A stretch of DNA of 64,000 nucleotides from Saposhnikovia divaricata (lineage: Eukaryota; Streptophyta; Magnoliopsida; Apiales; Apiaceae): positions 3,162,001 through 3,226,000 of the forward strand of contig JAZHRN010000137.1 in NCBI GenBank assembly GCA_036435485.1, given 5' to 3'. Every line of letters starts with the position of its first letter. The stretch's first letter is position 1. Of this stretch, positions 11,663 to 24,507 are shown one piece after another. The position numbers and the translations under genes are program-made. The notes under the pieces were generated by a model. It was not told where the DNA came from. It saw only the letters and a program-made list of their open reading frames with translations, and ran no database searches.

Positions 11663-14600
11663 TTTTGTTGAATTTCAATAACCCATAGGAACAAATTATG
11701 TAAAAATATCCACAAAATGGTCCGACTTGATTTTTAACAATATCCCGTGTACTAACCCCTTTGAGAATTTTCCGAAAACCGAGTTTCGATCATATCAGCT
11801 CCGATTCCGGTCCGAATTGCGTCAAATAAAATTTCGTTGAATTCCAATAACCCATAGGAACAAAATATGTAAAAATATCCACAAAATGGTCCGACTTGAT
11901 TTTTAACAATATCCCGTGTACTAACTCCTTTGAGAATTTTCCGAAAACCGAGTTTCGATCATCTCAGCTCCGATTCCGGTCCGACCCGCGTCAAATAAAA
12001 TTTCGTTGAATTCCAATAACCCATAGGAACAAAATATGTAAAAATATCCACAAAATGGTCCGACTTGATTTTTAACAATATCCCGTGTACTAACCCCTTT
12101 GAGAATTTTCCGAAAACCGAGTTTCGATCATATCAGCTCCGATTCCGGTCCGAATTGCGTCAAATAAAATTTCGTTGAATTCCAACAACCCATAGGAACA
12201 AAATATGTAAAAATATCCACAAAATGGTCCGACTTGATTTTTAACAATATCCCGTGTACTAACCCCTTTGAGAATTTTCCGAAAACCGAGTTTCGATCAT
12301 ATCAGCTCCGATTCCGGTCCGAATTGCGTCAAATAAAATTTCGTTGAATTCTAATAACCCATAGGAACAAAATATGTAAAAATATCCACAAAATGGTCCG
12401 ACTAAATTTTTAACAATTTCCCGTGTACTAACCCCTTTGAGGATTATCCAAAAACCGAGTTTTGACTATATCAGCTCCGATTCAGTTCCGAATTGCGTCA
12501 AATACAATATCGTTGAATTCCAATAACCCATAGGAACAAAATATGTAAAAATATCCCTAAAATGGTCCGACTCGATTTTTAACAATATCCCGTGTACTAA
12601 CAACTTTGAGGATTATCCGAAAACCGAGCTTCGATCATATCAGCTCCGATTCAGGTTCGACCCGCGTCAAATAAAATTTTGTTGAATTTCAATAACCCAT
12701 AGGAACAAAATATGTAAAAATATCCACAAAATGGTCCGACTTGATTTTTAACAATATCCCGTGTACTAACCCCTTTGAGAATTTTCCGAAAACCGAGTTT
12801 CGATCATATCAGCTCCGATTCCGGTCCGAATTGTGTCAAATAAAATTTCGTTGAATTCCAATAACCCATAGGAACAAAATATGTAAAAATATCCACAAAA
12901 TGGTCCGACTTGATTTTTAACAATATCCCGTGTACTAACCCCTTTGAGAATTTTCCGAAAACCGAGTTTCGATCATATCAGCTCCGATTCCGGTCCGAAT
13001 TGCGTCAAATAAAATTTCGTTGAATTCCAATAACCCACAGGAACAAAATATGTAAAAATATCCACAAAATGGTCCGACTTGATTTTTAACAATATCCCGT
13101 GTACTAACCCCTTTGAGAATTTTCCGAAAACCGAGTTTCGATCATATCAGCTCCGATTCCGGTCCGAATTGCGTCAAATAAAATTTCGTTGAATTCCAAT
13201 AACCCATAGGAACAAAATATGTAAAAATATCCACAAAATGGTCCGACTTGATTTTTAACAATATCCCGTGTACTAACCCCTTTGAGAATTTTCCGAAAAC
13301 CGAGTTTCGATCATATCAGCTCCGATTCCGGTCCGAATTGCGTCAAATAAAATTTCGTTGAATTCCAACAACCCATAGGAACAAAATATGTAAAAATATC
13401 CACAAAATGGTCCGACTTGATTTTTAACAATATCCCGTGTACTAACCCCCTTTGAGAATTTTCCGAAAACCGAGTTTCGATCATATCAGCTCCGATTCCG
13501 GTCCGAATTGCGTCAAATAAAATTTCGTTGAATTCTAATAACCCATAGGAACAAAATATGTAAAAATATCCACAAAATGGTCCGACTCAATTTTTAACAA
13601 TTTCCCGTGTACTAACCCCTTTGAGGATTATCCAAAAACCGAGTTTTGACTATATCAGCTCCGATTCAGTTCCGAATTACGTCAAATACAATATCGTTGA
13701 ATTCCAATAACCCATAGGAACAAAATATGTAAAAATATCCCTAAAATGGTCCGACTCGATTTTTAACAATATCCCGTGTACTAACAACTTTGAGGATTAT
13801 CCGAAAACCGAGCTTCGATCATATCAGCTCCGATTCAGGTTCGACCCGCGTCAAATAAAATTTTGTTGAATTTCAATAACCCATAGGAACAAAATATGTA
13901 AAAATATCCACAAAATGGTCCGACTTGATTTTTAACAATATCCCGTGTACTAACCCCTTTGAGAATTTTCCGAAAACCGAGTTTCGATCATATCAGCTCC
14001 GATTCTGGTCCGAATTGTGTCAAATAAAATTTCGTTGAATTCCAATAACCCATAGGAACAAAATATGTAAAAATATCCACAAAATGGTCCGACTTGATTT
14101 TTAACAATATCCCGTGTACTAACCCCTTTGAGAATTTTCCGAAAACCGAGTTTCGATCATATCAGCTCCGATTCCGGTCCGAATTGCGTCAAATAAAATT
14201 TCGTTGAATTCCAATAACCCACAGGAACAAAATATGTAAAAATATCCGCAAAATGGTCCGACTTGATTTTTAACAATATCCCGTGTACTAACCCCTTTGA
14301 GAATTTTCCGAAAACCGAGTTTCGATCATATCAGCTCCGATTCCGGTCCGAATTGCGTCAAATAAAATTTCGTTGAATTCCAATAACCCATAGGAACAAA
14401 ATATGTAAAAATATCCACAAAAAGGTCCGACTCAATTTTTAACAATTTCCCGTGTACTAACCCCTTTGAGGATTATCCAAAAACCGAGTTTTGACTATAT
14501 CTGCTCCGATTCAGTTTCGAATTGCGTCAAATACAATATCGTTGAATTCCAATAACCCATAGGAACAAAATATGTAAAAATATCCCTAAAATGGTCCGAC

Positions 14601-14705
14601 TCGATTTTTAACAATATCCCGTGTACTAACAACTTTGAGGATTATCCGAAAACCGAGTTTCTATCATATCAGCTCCGATTCAGGTTCGACCCGCGTCAAA
14701 TAAAA
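11663..14705 (+). repeat. Block Q, copy 2, with a replaced 3' end
   Basis: Units of 6, 7 and 5 start at 11663, 12677 and 13861, at a 7437-bp offset from block Q copy 1. The five-C insertion recurs at 13446-13450, exactly 7437 bp after 6009-6013, and so do 'acaaattatg', 'gaattacgtc', 'gattctgg' and 'tatccgcaaaatgg'. Identity breaks in the last two monomers, from about 14400: here X has 'caaaaaggtccg', 'tatctgctcc' and 'cagtttcg', and Y has 'tttctatcat', where copy 1 has 'caaaatggtccg', 'cagttccg' and 'gagcttcg'. The 3' end therefore belongs to the zone II type. Confidence 0.85.
13446..13450 (+). other. Single-base insertion in a C run, second copy
   Basis: The same five-C variant as at 6009-6013, at the offset expected from the P-Q duplication. 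Together the two insertions contribute +2 to the array's length accounting. Confidence 0.9.
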
Positions 14706-15719
14706 TTTTGTTGAATTTCAATAACCCATAGGAACAAAATATGTAAAAATATCCACAAAATGGTCCGACTTGATTTTTAACAATATCCCGTGTACTAACC
14801 CCTTTGAGAATTTTCCGAAAACCGTGTTTCGATCATATCAGCTCCGATTCCGGTCCGAATTGCGTCAAATAAAATTTCGTTGAATTCCAATAACCCATAG
14901 GAACAAAATATGTAAAAATATCCACAAAATGGTCCGACTTGATTTTTAACAATATCCCGTGTACTAACCCCTTTGAGAATTTTCCGAAAACCGAGTTTCG
15001 ATCATATCAGCTCCGATTCCGGTCCGACCCGCGTCAAATTAAATTTCGTTGAATTCCAATAACCCATAGGAACAAAATATGTAAAAATATCCACGAAATG
15101 GTCCGACTTGATTTTTAACAATATCCCGTGTACTAACCCCTTTGAGAATTTTCCGAAAACCGAGTTTCGATCATATCAGCTCCGATTCCGGTCCGAATTG
15201 CGTCAAATAAAATTTCGTTGAATTCCAACAACCCATAGGAACAAAATATGTAAAAATATCCACAAAATGATCCGACTTGATTTTTAACAATATCCCGTGT
15301 ACTAACCCCTTTGAGAATTTTCCGAAAACCGAGTTTCGATCATATCAGCTCCGATTCCGGTCCGAATTGCGTCAAATAAAATTTCATTGAATTCTAATAA
15401 CCCATAGGAACAAAATATGTAAAAATATCCACAAAATGGTCCGACTCAATTTTTAACAATTTCCCGTGTACTAACCCCTTTGAGGATTATCCAAAAACCG
15501 AGTTTTGACTATATTAGCTCCGATTCAGTTCCGAATTGCGTCAAATACAATATCGTTGAATTCCAATAATCCATAGGAACAAAATATGTAAAAATATCCC
15601 TAAAATGGTCCGACTCGATTTTTAACAATATCCCGTGTACTAACAACTTTGAGGATTATCCGAAAACCGAGCTTCGATCATATCAGCTCCGATTCAGGTT
15701 CGACCCGCGTCAAATAAAA
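14706..15719 (+). repeat. Zone II hexamer unit
   Basis: Six monomers: L with 'accgtgtttcg' (near 14821); A with the 'gacccgcgtcaaatt' cassette; A with 'tatccacgaaatgg' (near 15090); A with 'ttccaacaaccc' and 'aaatgatccg' (15213-15381); X beginning 'tttcattgaattcta' (15382) with 'atattagctcc'; and Y with 'aataatccat' and 'gagcttcg'. The last four monomers reappear near 23832-24507, and the last three in the 4-mer at 19269. Confidence 0.84.
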
Positions 15720-18700
15720 TTTTGTTGAATTTCAATAACCCATAGGAACAAAATATGTAAAAATATCCACAAAATGGTCCGACTTGATTTTTAACAATAT
15801 CCCGTGTACTAACCCCTTTGAGAATTTTCCGAAAACCGAGTTTCGATCATATCAGCTCCGATTCCGGTCCGAATTGTGTCAAATAAAATTTCGTTGAATT
15901 CCAATAACCCATAGGAACAAAATATGTAAAAATATCCACAAAATGGCCCGACTTGATTTTTAACAATATCCCGTGTACTAACCCCTTTGAGAATTTTCCG
16001 AAAACCGAGTTTCGATCATATCAGCTCCGATTCCGGTCCGAATTGTGTCAAATAAAATTTCGTTGAATTCCAATAACCCATAGGAACAAAATATGTAAAA
16101 ATATCCACAAAATGGTCCGACTTGATTTTTAACAATATCCCGTGTACTAACCCCTTTGAGAATTTTCCGAAAACCGAGTTTCGATCATATCAGCTCCGAT
16201 TCCGGTCCGAATTGCGTCAAATAAAATTTCGTTGAATTCCAATAACCCACAGGAACAAAATATGTAAAAATATCCACAAAATGGTCCGACTTGATTTTTA
16301 ACAATATCCCGTGTACTAACCCCTTTGAGAATTTTCCGAAAACCGAGTTTCGATCATATCAGCTCCGATTCCGGTCCGAATTGCGTCAAATAAAATTTCG
16401 TTGAATTCCAATAACCCATAGGAACAAAATATGTAAAAATATCCACAAAAAGGTCCGACACAATTTTTAACAATTTCCCGTGTACTAACCCCTTTGAGGA
16501 TTATCCAAAAACCGAGTTTTGACTATATCAGCTCCGATTCAGTTTCGAATTGCGTCAAATACAATATCGTTCAATTCCAATAACCCATAGGAACAAAATA
16601 TGTAAAAATATCCCTAAAATGGTCCGACTCGATTTTTAACAATATCCCGTGTACTAACAACTTTGAGGATTATCCGAAAACCGAGTTTCTATCATATCAG
16701 CTCCGATTCAGGTTCGACCCGCGTCAAATAAAATTTTGTTGAATTTCAATAACCCATAGGAACAAAATATGTAAAAATATCCACAAAATGGTCCGACTTG
16801 ATTTTTAACAATATCCCGTGTACTAACCCCTTTGAGAATTTTCCGAAAACCGAGTTTCGATCATATCAGCTCCGATTCCGGTCCGAATTGCGTCAAATAA
16901 AATTTCGTTGAATTCCAATAACCCATAGGAACAAAATATGTAAAAATATCCACAAAATGGTCCGACTTGATTTTTAACAATATCCCGTGTACTAACCCCT
17001 TTGAGAATTTTCCGAAAACCGAGTTTCGATCATATCAGCTCCGATTCCAGTCCGACCCGCGTCAAATTAAATTTCGTTGAATTCCAATAACCCATAGGAA
17101 CAAAATATGTAAAAATATCCACAAAATGGTCCGAATTGATTTTTAACAATATCCCGTGTACTAACCCCTTTGAGAATTTTCCGAAAACCGAGTTTCGATC
17201 ATATCAGCTCCGATTCCGGTCCGAAATGCGTCAAATAAAATTTCGTTGAATTCCAATAACCCATAGGAACGAAATATGTAAAAATATCCACAAAATGGTC
17301 CGACTCAATTTTTAACAATTTCCCGTGTACTAACCCCTTTGAGGATTATCCAAAAACCGAGTTTTGACTATATCAGCTCCGATTCAGTTCCGAATTGCGT
17401 CAAATACAATATCGTTGAATTCCAATAACCCATAGGAACAAAATATGTAAAAATATCCCTAAAATGGTCCGACTCGATTTTTAACAATATCCCGTGTACT
17501 AACAACTTTGAGGATTATCCGAAAACCGAGTTTCGATCATATCAGCTCCGATTCAGGTTCGACCCGCGTCAAATAAAATTTTGTTGAATTTCAATAACCC
17601 ATAGGAACAAAATATGTAAAAATATCCACAAAATGGTCCGACTTGATTTTTAACAATATCCCGTGTACTAACCCCTTTGAGAATTTTCCGAAAACCGAGT
17701 TTCGATCATATCAGCTCCGATTCCGGTCCGAATTGCGTCAAATAAAATTTCGTTGAATTCCAATAACCCATAGGAACAAAATATGTAAAAATATCCACAA
17801 AATGGTCCGACTTGATTTTTAACAATATCCCGTGTACTAACCCCTTTGAGAATTTTCCGAAAACCGAGTTTCGATCATATTAGCTCCGATTCCGGTCCGA
17901 ATTGCGTCAAATAAAATTTCGTTGAATTCCAATAACCCACAGGAACAAAATATGTAAAAATATCCACAAAATGGTCCGACTTGATTTTTAACAATATCCC
18001 GTGTACTAACCCCTTTGAGAATTTTCCGAAAACCGAGTTTCGATCATATCAGCTCCGATTCCGGTCCGAATTGCGTCAAATAAAATTTCGTTGAATTCCA
18101 ATAACCCATAGGAACAAAATATGTAAAAATATCCACAAAAAGGTCCGACACAATTTTTAACAATTTCCCGTGTACTAACCCCTTTGAGGATTATCCAAAA
18201 ACCGAGTTTTGACTATATCAGCTCCGATTCAGTTTCGAATTGCGTCAAATACAATATCGTTGAATTCCAATAACCCATAGGAACAAAATATGTAAAAATA
18301 TCCCTAAAATGGTCCGACTCGATTTTTAACAATATCCCGTGTACTAACAACTTTGAGGATTATCCGAAAACCGAGTTTCTATCATATCAGCTCCGATTCA
18401 GGTTCGACCCGCGTCAAATAAAATTTTGTTGAATTTCAATAACCCATAGGAACAAAATATGTAAAAATATCCACAAAATGGTCCGACTTGATTTTTAACA
18501 ATATCCCGTGTACTAACCCCTTTGAGAATTTTCCGAAAACCGAGTTTCGATCATATCAGCTCCGATTCCGGTCCGAATTGCGTCAAATAAAATTTCGTTG
18601 AATTCCAATATCCCATAGGAACAAAATATGTAAAAATATCCACAAAATGGTCCGACTTGATTTTTAACAATATCCCGTGTACTAACCCCTTTGAGAATTT

Positions 18701-19437
18701 TCCGAAAACCGAGTTTCGATCATATCAGCTCCGATTCCAGTCCGACCCGCGTCAAATTAAATTTCGTTGAATTCCAACAACCCATAGGAACAAAATATGT
18801 AAAAATATCCACAAAATGGTCCGAATTGATTTTTAACAATATCCCGTGTACTAACCCCTTTGAGAATTTTCCGAAAACCGAGTTTCGATCATATCAGCTC
18901 CGATTCCGGTCCGAAATGCGTCAAATAAAATTTCGTTGAATTCCAATAACCCATAGGAACGAAATATGTAAAAATATCCACAAAATGGTCCGACTCAATT
19001 TTTAACAATTTCCCGTGTACTAACCCCTTTGAGGATTATCCAAAAACCGAGTTTTGACTATATCAGCTCCGATTCAGTTCCGAATTGCGTCAAATACAAT
19101 ATCGTTGAATTCCAATAACCCATAGGAACAAAATATGTAAAAATATCCCTAAAATGGTCCGACTCGATTTTTAACAATATCCCGTGTACTAACAACTTTG
19201 AGGATTATCCGAAAACCGAGTTTCGATCATATCAGCTCCGATTCAGGTTCGACCCGCGTCAAATAAAATTTTGTTGAATTTCAATAACCCATAGGAACAA
19301 AATATGTAAAAATATCCACAAAATGGTCCGACTTGATTTTTAACAATATCCCGTGTACTAACCCCTTTGAGAATTTTCCGAAAACCGAGTTTCGATCATA
19401 TCAGCTCCGATTCCGGTCCGAATTGCGTCAAATAAAA
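15213..19437 (+). repeat. 4225-bp tandem duplication, copy 1 (25 monomers)
   Basis: The segment includes units at 15720 (6-mer), 16734, 17579 and 18424 (5-mers) plus flanking monomers. The next 4225 bp repeat it nearly base for base. Two single-base differences were noticed: 18611 is t (copy 2 has a at 22836), and 16511 is a (copy 2 has g at 20736). The left breakpoint must lie between the 'ccacgaaatgg' near 15090 and the monomer boundary at 15213. Inside the copy, the pair 16734/17579 and the unit at 18424 follow a ten-monomer (1690-bp) alternation of two pentamer subtypes: one with 'cacagg', 'caaaaaggtccgacac' and 'tttctatcat', the other with 'gattccagtccgaccc', 'gaattgattt' and 'aacgaaat'. 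Confidence 0.87.
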
Positions 19438-22400
19438 TTTCGTTGAATTCCAACAACCCATAGGAACAAAATATGTAAAAATATCCACAAAATGATCCGA
19501 CTTGATTTTTAACAATATCCCGTGTACTAACCCCTTTGAGAATTTTCCGAAAACCGAGTTTCGATCATATCAGCTCCGATTCCGGTCCGAATTGCGTCAA
19601 ATAAAATTTCATTGAATTCTAATAACCCATAGGAACAAAATATGTAAAAATATCCACAAAATGGTCCGACTCAATTTTTAACAATTTCCCGTGTACTAAC
19701 CCCTTTGAGGATTATCCAAAAACCGAGTTTTGACTATATTAGCTCCGATTCAGTTCCGAATTGCGTCAAATACAATATCGTTGAATTCCAATAATCCATA
19801 GGAACAAAATATGTAAAAATATCCCTAAAATGGTCCGACTCGATTTTTAACAATATCCCGTGTACTAACAACTTTGAGGATTATCCGAAAACCGAGCTTC
19901 GATCATATCAGCTCCGATTCAGGTTCGACCCGCGTCAAATAAAATTTTGTTGAATTTCAATAACCCATAGGAACAAAATATGTAAAAATATCCACAAAAT
20001 GGTCCGACTTGATTTTTAACAATATCCCGTGTACTAACCCCTTTGAGAATTTTCCGAAAACCGAGTTTCGATCATATCAGCTCCGATTCCGGTCCGAATT
20101 GTGTCAAATAAAATTTCGTTGAATTCCAATAACCCATAGGAACAAAATATGTAAAAATATCCACAAAATGGCCCGACTTGATTTTTAACAATATCCCGTG
20201 TACTAACCCCTTTGAGAATTTTCCGAAAACCGAGTTTCGATCATATCAGCTCCGATTCCGGTCCGAATTGTGTCAAATAAAATTTCGTTGAATTCCAATA
20301 ACCCATAGGAACAAAATATGTAAAAATATCCACAAAATGGTCCGACTTGATTTTTAACAATATCCCGTGTACTAACCCCTTTGAGAATTTTCCGAAAACC
20401 GAGTTTCGATCATATCAGCTCCGATTCCGGTCCGAATTGCGTCAAATAAAATTTCGTTGAATTCCAATAACCCACAGGAACAAAATATGTAAAAATATCC
20501 ACAAAATGGTCCGACTTGATTTTTAACAATATCCCGTGTACTAACCCCTTTGAGAATTTTCCGAAAACCGAGTTTCGATCATATCAGCTCCGATTCCGGT
20601 CCGAATTGCGTCAAATAAAATTTCGTTGAATTCCAATAACCCATAGGAACAAAATATGTAAAAATATCCACAAAAAGGTCCGACACAATTTTTAACAATT
20701 TCCCGTGTACTAACCCCTTTGAGGATTATCCAAAAGCCGAGTTTTGACTATATCAGCTCCGATTCAGTTTCGAATTGCGTCAAATACAATATCGTTCAAT
20801 TCCAATAACCCATAGGAACAAAATATGTAAAAATATCCCTAAAATGGTCCGACTCGATTTTTAACAATATCCCGTGTACTAACAACTTTGAGGATTATCC
20901 GAAAACCGAGTTTCTATCATATCAGCTCCGATTCAGGTTCGACCCGCGTCAAATAAAATTTTGTTGAATTTCAATAACCCATAGGAACAAAATATGTAAA
21001 AATATCCACAAAATGGTCCGACTTGATTTTTAACAATATCCCGTGTACTAACCCCTTTGAGAATTTTCCGAAAACCGAGTTTCGATCATATCAGCTCCGA
21101 TTCCGGTCCGAATTGCGTCAAATAAAATTTCGTTGAATTCCAATAACCCATAGGAACAAAATATGTAAAAATATCCACAAAATGGTCCGACTTGATTTTT
21201 AACAATATCCCGTGTACTAACCCCTTTGAGAATTTTCCGAAAACCGAGTTTCGATCATATCAGCTCCGATTCCAGTCCGACCCGCGTCAAATTAAATTTC
21301 GTTGAATTCCAATAACCCATAGGAACAAAATATGTAAAAATATCCACAAAATGGTCCGAATTGATTTTTAACAATATCCCGTGTACTAACCCCTTTGAGA
21401 ATTTTCCGAAAACCGAGTTTCGATCATATCAGCTCCGATTCCGGTCCGAAATGCGTCAAATAAAATTTCGTTGAATTCCAATAACCCATAGGAACGAAAT
21501 ATGTAAAAATATCCACAAAATGGTCCGACTCAATTTTTAACAATTTCCCGTGTACTAACCCCTTTGAGGATTATCCAAAAACCGAGTTTTGACTATATCA
21601 GCTCCGATTCAGTTCCGAATTGCGTCAAATACAATATCGTTGAATTCCAATAACCCATAGGAACAAAATATGTAAAAATATCCCTAAAATGGTCCGACTC
21701 GATTTTTAACAATATCCCGTGTACTAACAACTTTGAGGATTATCCGAAAACCGAGTTTCGATCATATCAGCTCCGATTCAGGTTCGACCCGCGTCAAATA
21801 AAATTTTGTTGAATTTCAATAACCCATAGGAACAAAATATGTAAAAATATCCACAAAATGGTCCGACTTGATTTTTAACAATATCCCGTGTACTAACCCC
21901 TTTGAGAATTTTCCGAAAACCGAGTTTCGATCATATCAGCTCCGATTCCGGTCCGAATTGCGTCAAATAAAATTTCGTTGAATTCCAATAACCCATAGGA
22001 ACAAAATATGTAAAAATATCCACAAAATGGTCCGACTTGATTTTTAACAATATCCCGTGTACTAACCCCTTTGAGAATTTTCCGAAAACCGAGTTTCGAT
22101 CATATTAGCTCCGATTCCGGTCCGAATTGCGTCAAATAAAATTTCGTTGAATTCCAATAACCCACAGGAACAAAATATGTAAAAATATCCACAAAATGGT
22201 CCGACTTGATTTTTAACAATATCCCGTGTACTAACCCCTTTGAGAATTTTCCGAAAACCGAGTTTCGATCATATCAGCTCCGATTCCGGTCCGAATTGCG
22301 TCAAATAAAATTTCGTTGAATTCCAATAACCCATAGGAACAAAATATGTAAAAATATCCACAAAAAGGTCCGACACAATTTTTAACAATTTCCCGTGTAC

Positions 22401-23662
22401 TAACCCCTTTGAGGATTATCCAAAAACCGAGTTTTGACTATATCAGCTCCGATTCAGTTTCGAATTGCGTCAAATACAATATCGTTGAATTCCAATAACC
22501 CATAGGAACAAAATATGTAAAAATATCCCTAAAATGGTCCGACTCGATTTTTAACAATATCCCGTGTACTAACAACTTTGAGGATTATCCGAAAACCGAG
22601 TTTCTATCATATCAGCTCCGATTCAGGTTCGACCCGCGTCAAATAAAATTTTGTTGAATTTCAATAACCCATAGGAACAAAATATGTAAAAATATCCACA
22701 AAATGGTCCGACTTGATTTTTAACAATATCCCGTGTACTAACCCCTTTGAGAATTTTCCGAAAACCGAGTTTCGATCATATCAGCTCCGATTCCGGTCCG
22801 AATTGCGTCAAATAAAATTTCGTTGAATTCCAATAACCCATAGGAACAAAATATGTAAAAATATCCACAAAATGGTCCGACTTGATTTTTAACAATATCC
22901 CGTGTACTAACCCCTTTGAGAATTTTCCGAAAACCGAGTTTCGATCATATCAGCTCCGATTCCAGTCCGACCCGCGTCAAATTAAATTTCGTTGAATTCC
23001 AACAACCCATAGGAACAAAATATGTAAAAATATCCACAAAATGGTCCGAATTGATTTTTAACAATATCCCGTGTACTAACCCCTTTGAGAATTTTCCGAA
23101 AACCGAGTTTCGATCATATCAGCTCCGATTCCGGTCCGAAATGCGTCAAATAAAATTTCGTTGAATTCCAATAACCCATAGGAACGAAATATGTAAAAAT
23201 ATCCACAAAATGGTCCGACTCAATTTTTAACAATTTCCCGTGTACTAACCCCTTTGAGGATTATCCAAAAACCGAGTTTTGACTATATCAGCTCCGATTC
23301 AGTTCCGAATTGCGTCAAATACAATATCGTTGAATTCCAATAACCCATAGGAACAAAATATGTAAAAATATCCCTAAAATGGTCCGACTCGATTTTTAAC
23401 AATATCCCGTGTACTAACAACTTTGAGGATTATCCGAAAACCGAGTTTCGATCATATCAGCTCCGATTCAGGTTCGACCCGCGTCAAATAAAATTTTGTT
23501 GAATTTCAATAACCCATAGGAACAAAATATGTAAAAATATCCACAAAATGGTCCGACTTGATTTTTAACAATATCCCGTGTACTAACCCCTTTGAGAATT
23601 TTCCGAAAACCGAGTTTCGATCATATCAGCTCCGATTCCGGTTCGAATTGCGTCAAATAAAA
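19438..23662 (+). repeat. 4225-bp tandem duplication, copy 2
   Basis: Units start at 19945 (6-mer), 20959, 21804 and 22649 (5-mers), each exactly 25 monomers after its counterpart. The 4-mer bridging the copies (19269-19944) has an L front like 18424 and the tail of the hexamer at 14706, so it is the crossover product. After 23662 similarity to copy 1 ends, and the sequence switches to a third copy of the 14706-type hexamer. Confidence 0.87.
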
Positions 23663-24507
23663 TTTCGTTGAATTCCAATAACCCATAAGAACAAAATATG
23701 TAAAAATATCCACAAAATGGTCCGACTTGATTTTTAACAATATCCCGTGTACTAACCCCTTTGAGAATTTTCCGAAAACCGAGTTTCGATCATATCAGCT
23801 CCGATTCCGGTCCGACCCGCGTCAAATTAAATTTCGTTGAATTCCAATAACCCATAGGAACAAAATATGTAAAAATATCCACGAAATGGTCCGACTTGAT
23901 TTTTAACAATATCCCGTGTACTAACCCCTTTGAGAATTTTCCGAAAACCGAGTTTCGATCATATCAGCTCCGATTCCGGTCCGAATTGCGTCAAATAAAA
24001 TTTCGTTGAATTCCAACAACCCATAGGAACAAAATATGTAAAAATATCCACAAAATGATCCGACTTGATTTTTAACAATATCCCGTGTACTAACCCCTTT
24101 GAGAATTTTCCGAAAACCGAGTTTCGATCATATCAGCTCCGATTCCGGTCCGAATTGCGTCAAATAAAATTTCATTGAATTCTAATAACCCATAGGAACA
24201 AAATATGTAAAAATATCCACAAAATGGTCCGACTCAATTTTTAACAATTTCCCGTGTACTAACCCCTTTGAGGATTATCCAAAAACCGAGTTTTGACTAT
24301 ATTAGCTCCGATTCAGTTCCGAATTGCGTCAAATACAATATCGTTGAATTCCAATAATCCATAGGAACAAAATATGTAAAAATATCCCTAAAATGGTCCG
24401 ACTCGATTTTTAACAATATCCCGTGTACTAACAACTTTGAGGATTATCCGAAAACCGAGCTTCGATCATATCAGCTCCGATTCAGGTTCGACCCGCGTCA
24501 AATAAAA
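23494..24507 (+). repeat. Zone II hexamer unit, second full copy of the 14706 type
   Basis: Six monomers with the labels of 14706-15719 in the same order: 'tatccacgaaatgg' near 23880, 'aaatgatccg' near 24054, X with 'tttcattgaattcta' near 24170 and Y with 'gagcttcg'. The offset is 8788 bp (52 x 169). Private changes are 'gattccggttcg' near 23641 and 'cccataagaac' near 23685. Confidence 0.83.

Noticed and set aside
18691..23164. Two identical plus-strand 82-codon open frames (18691-18939 and 22916-23164)
   Set aside because: They are the same satellite segment in the two copies of the 4225-bp duplication. There is no coding signature, and the translation is just two monomers read in different frames.
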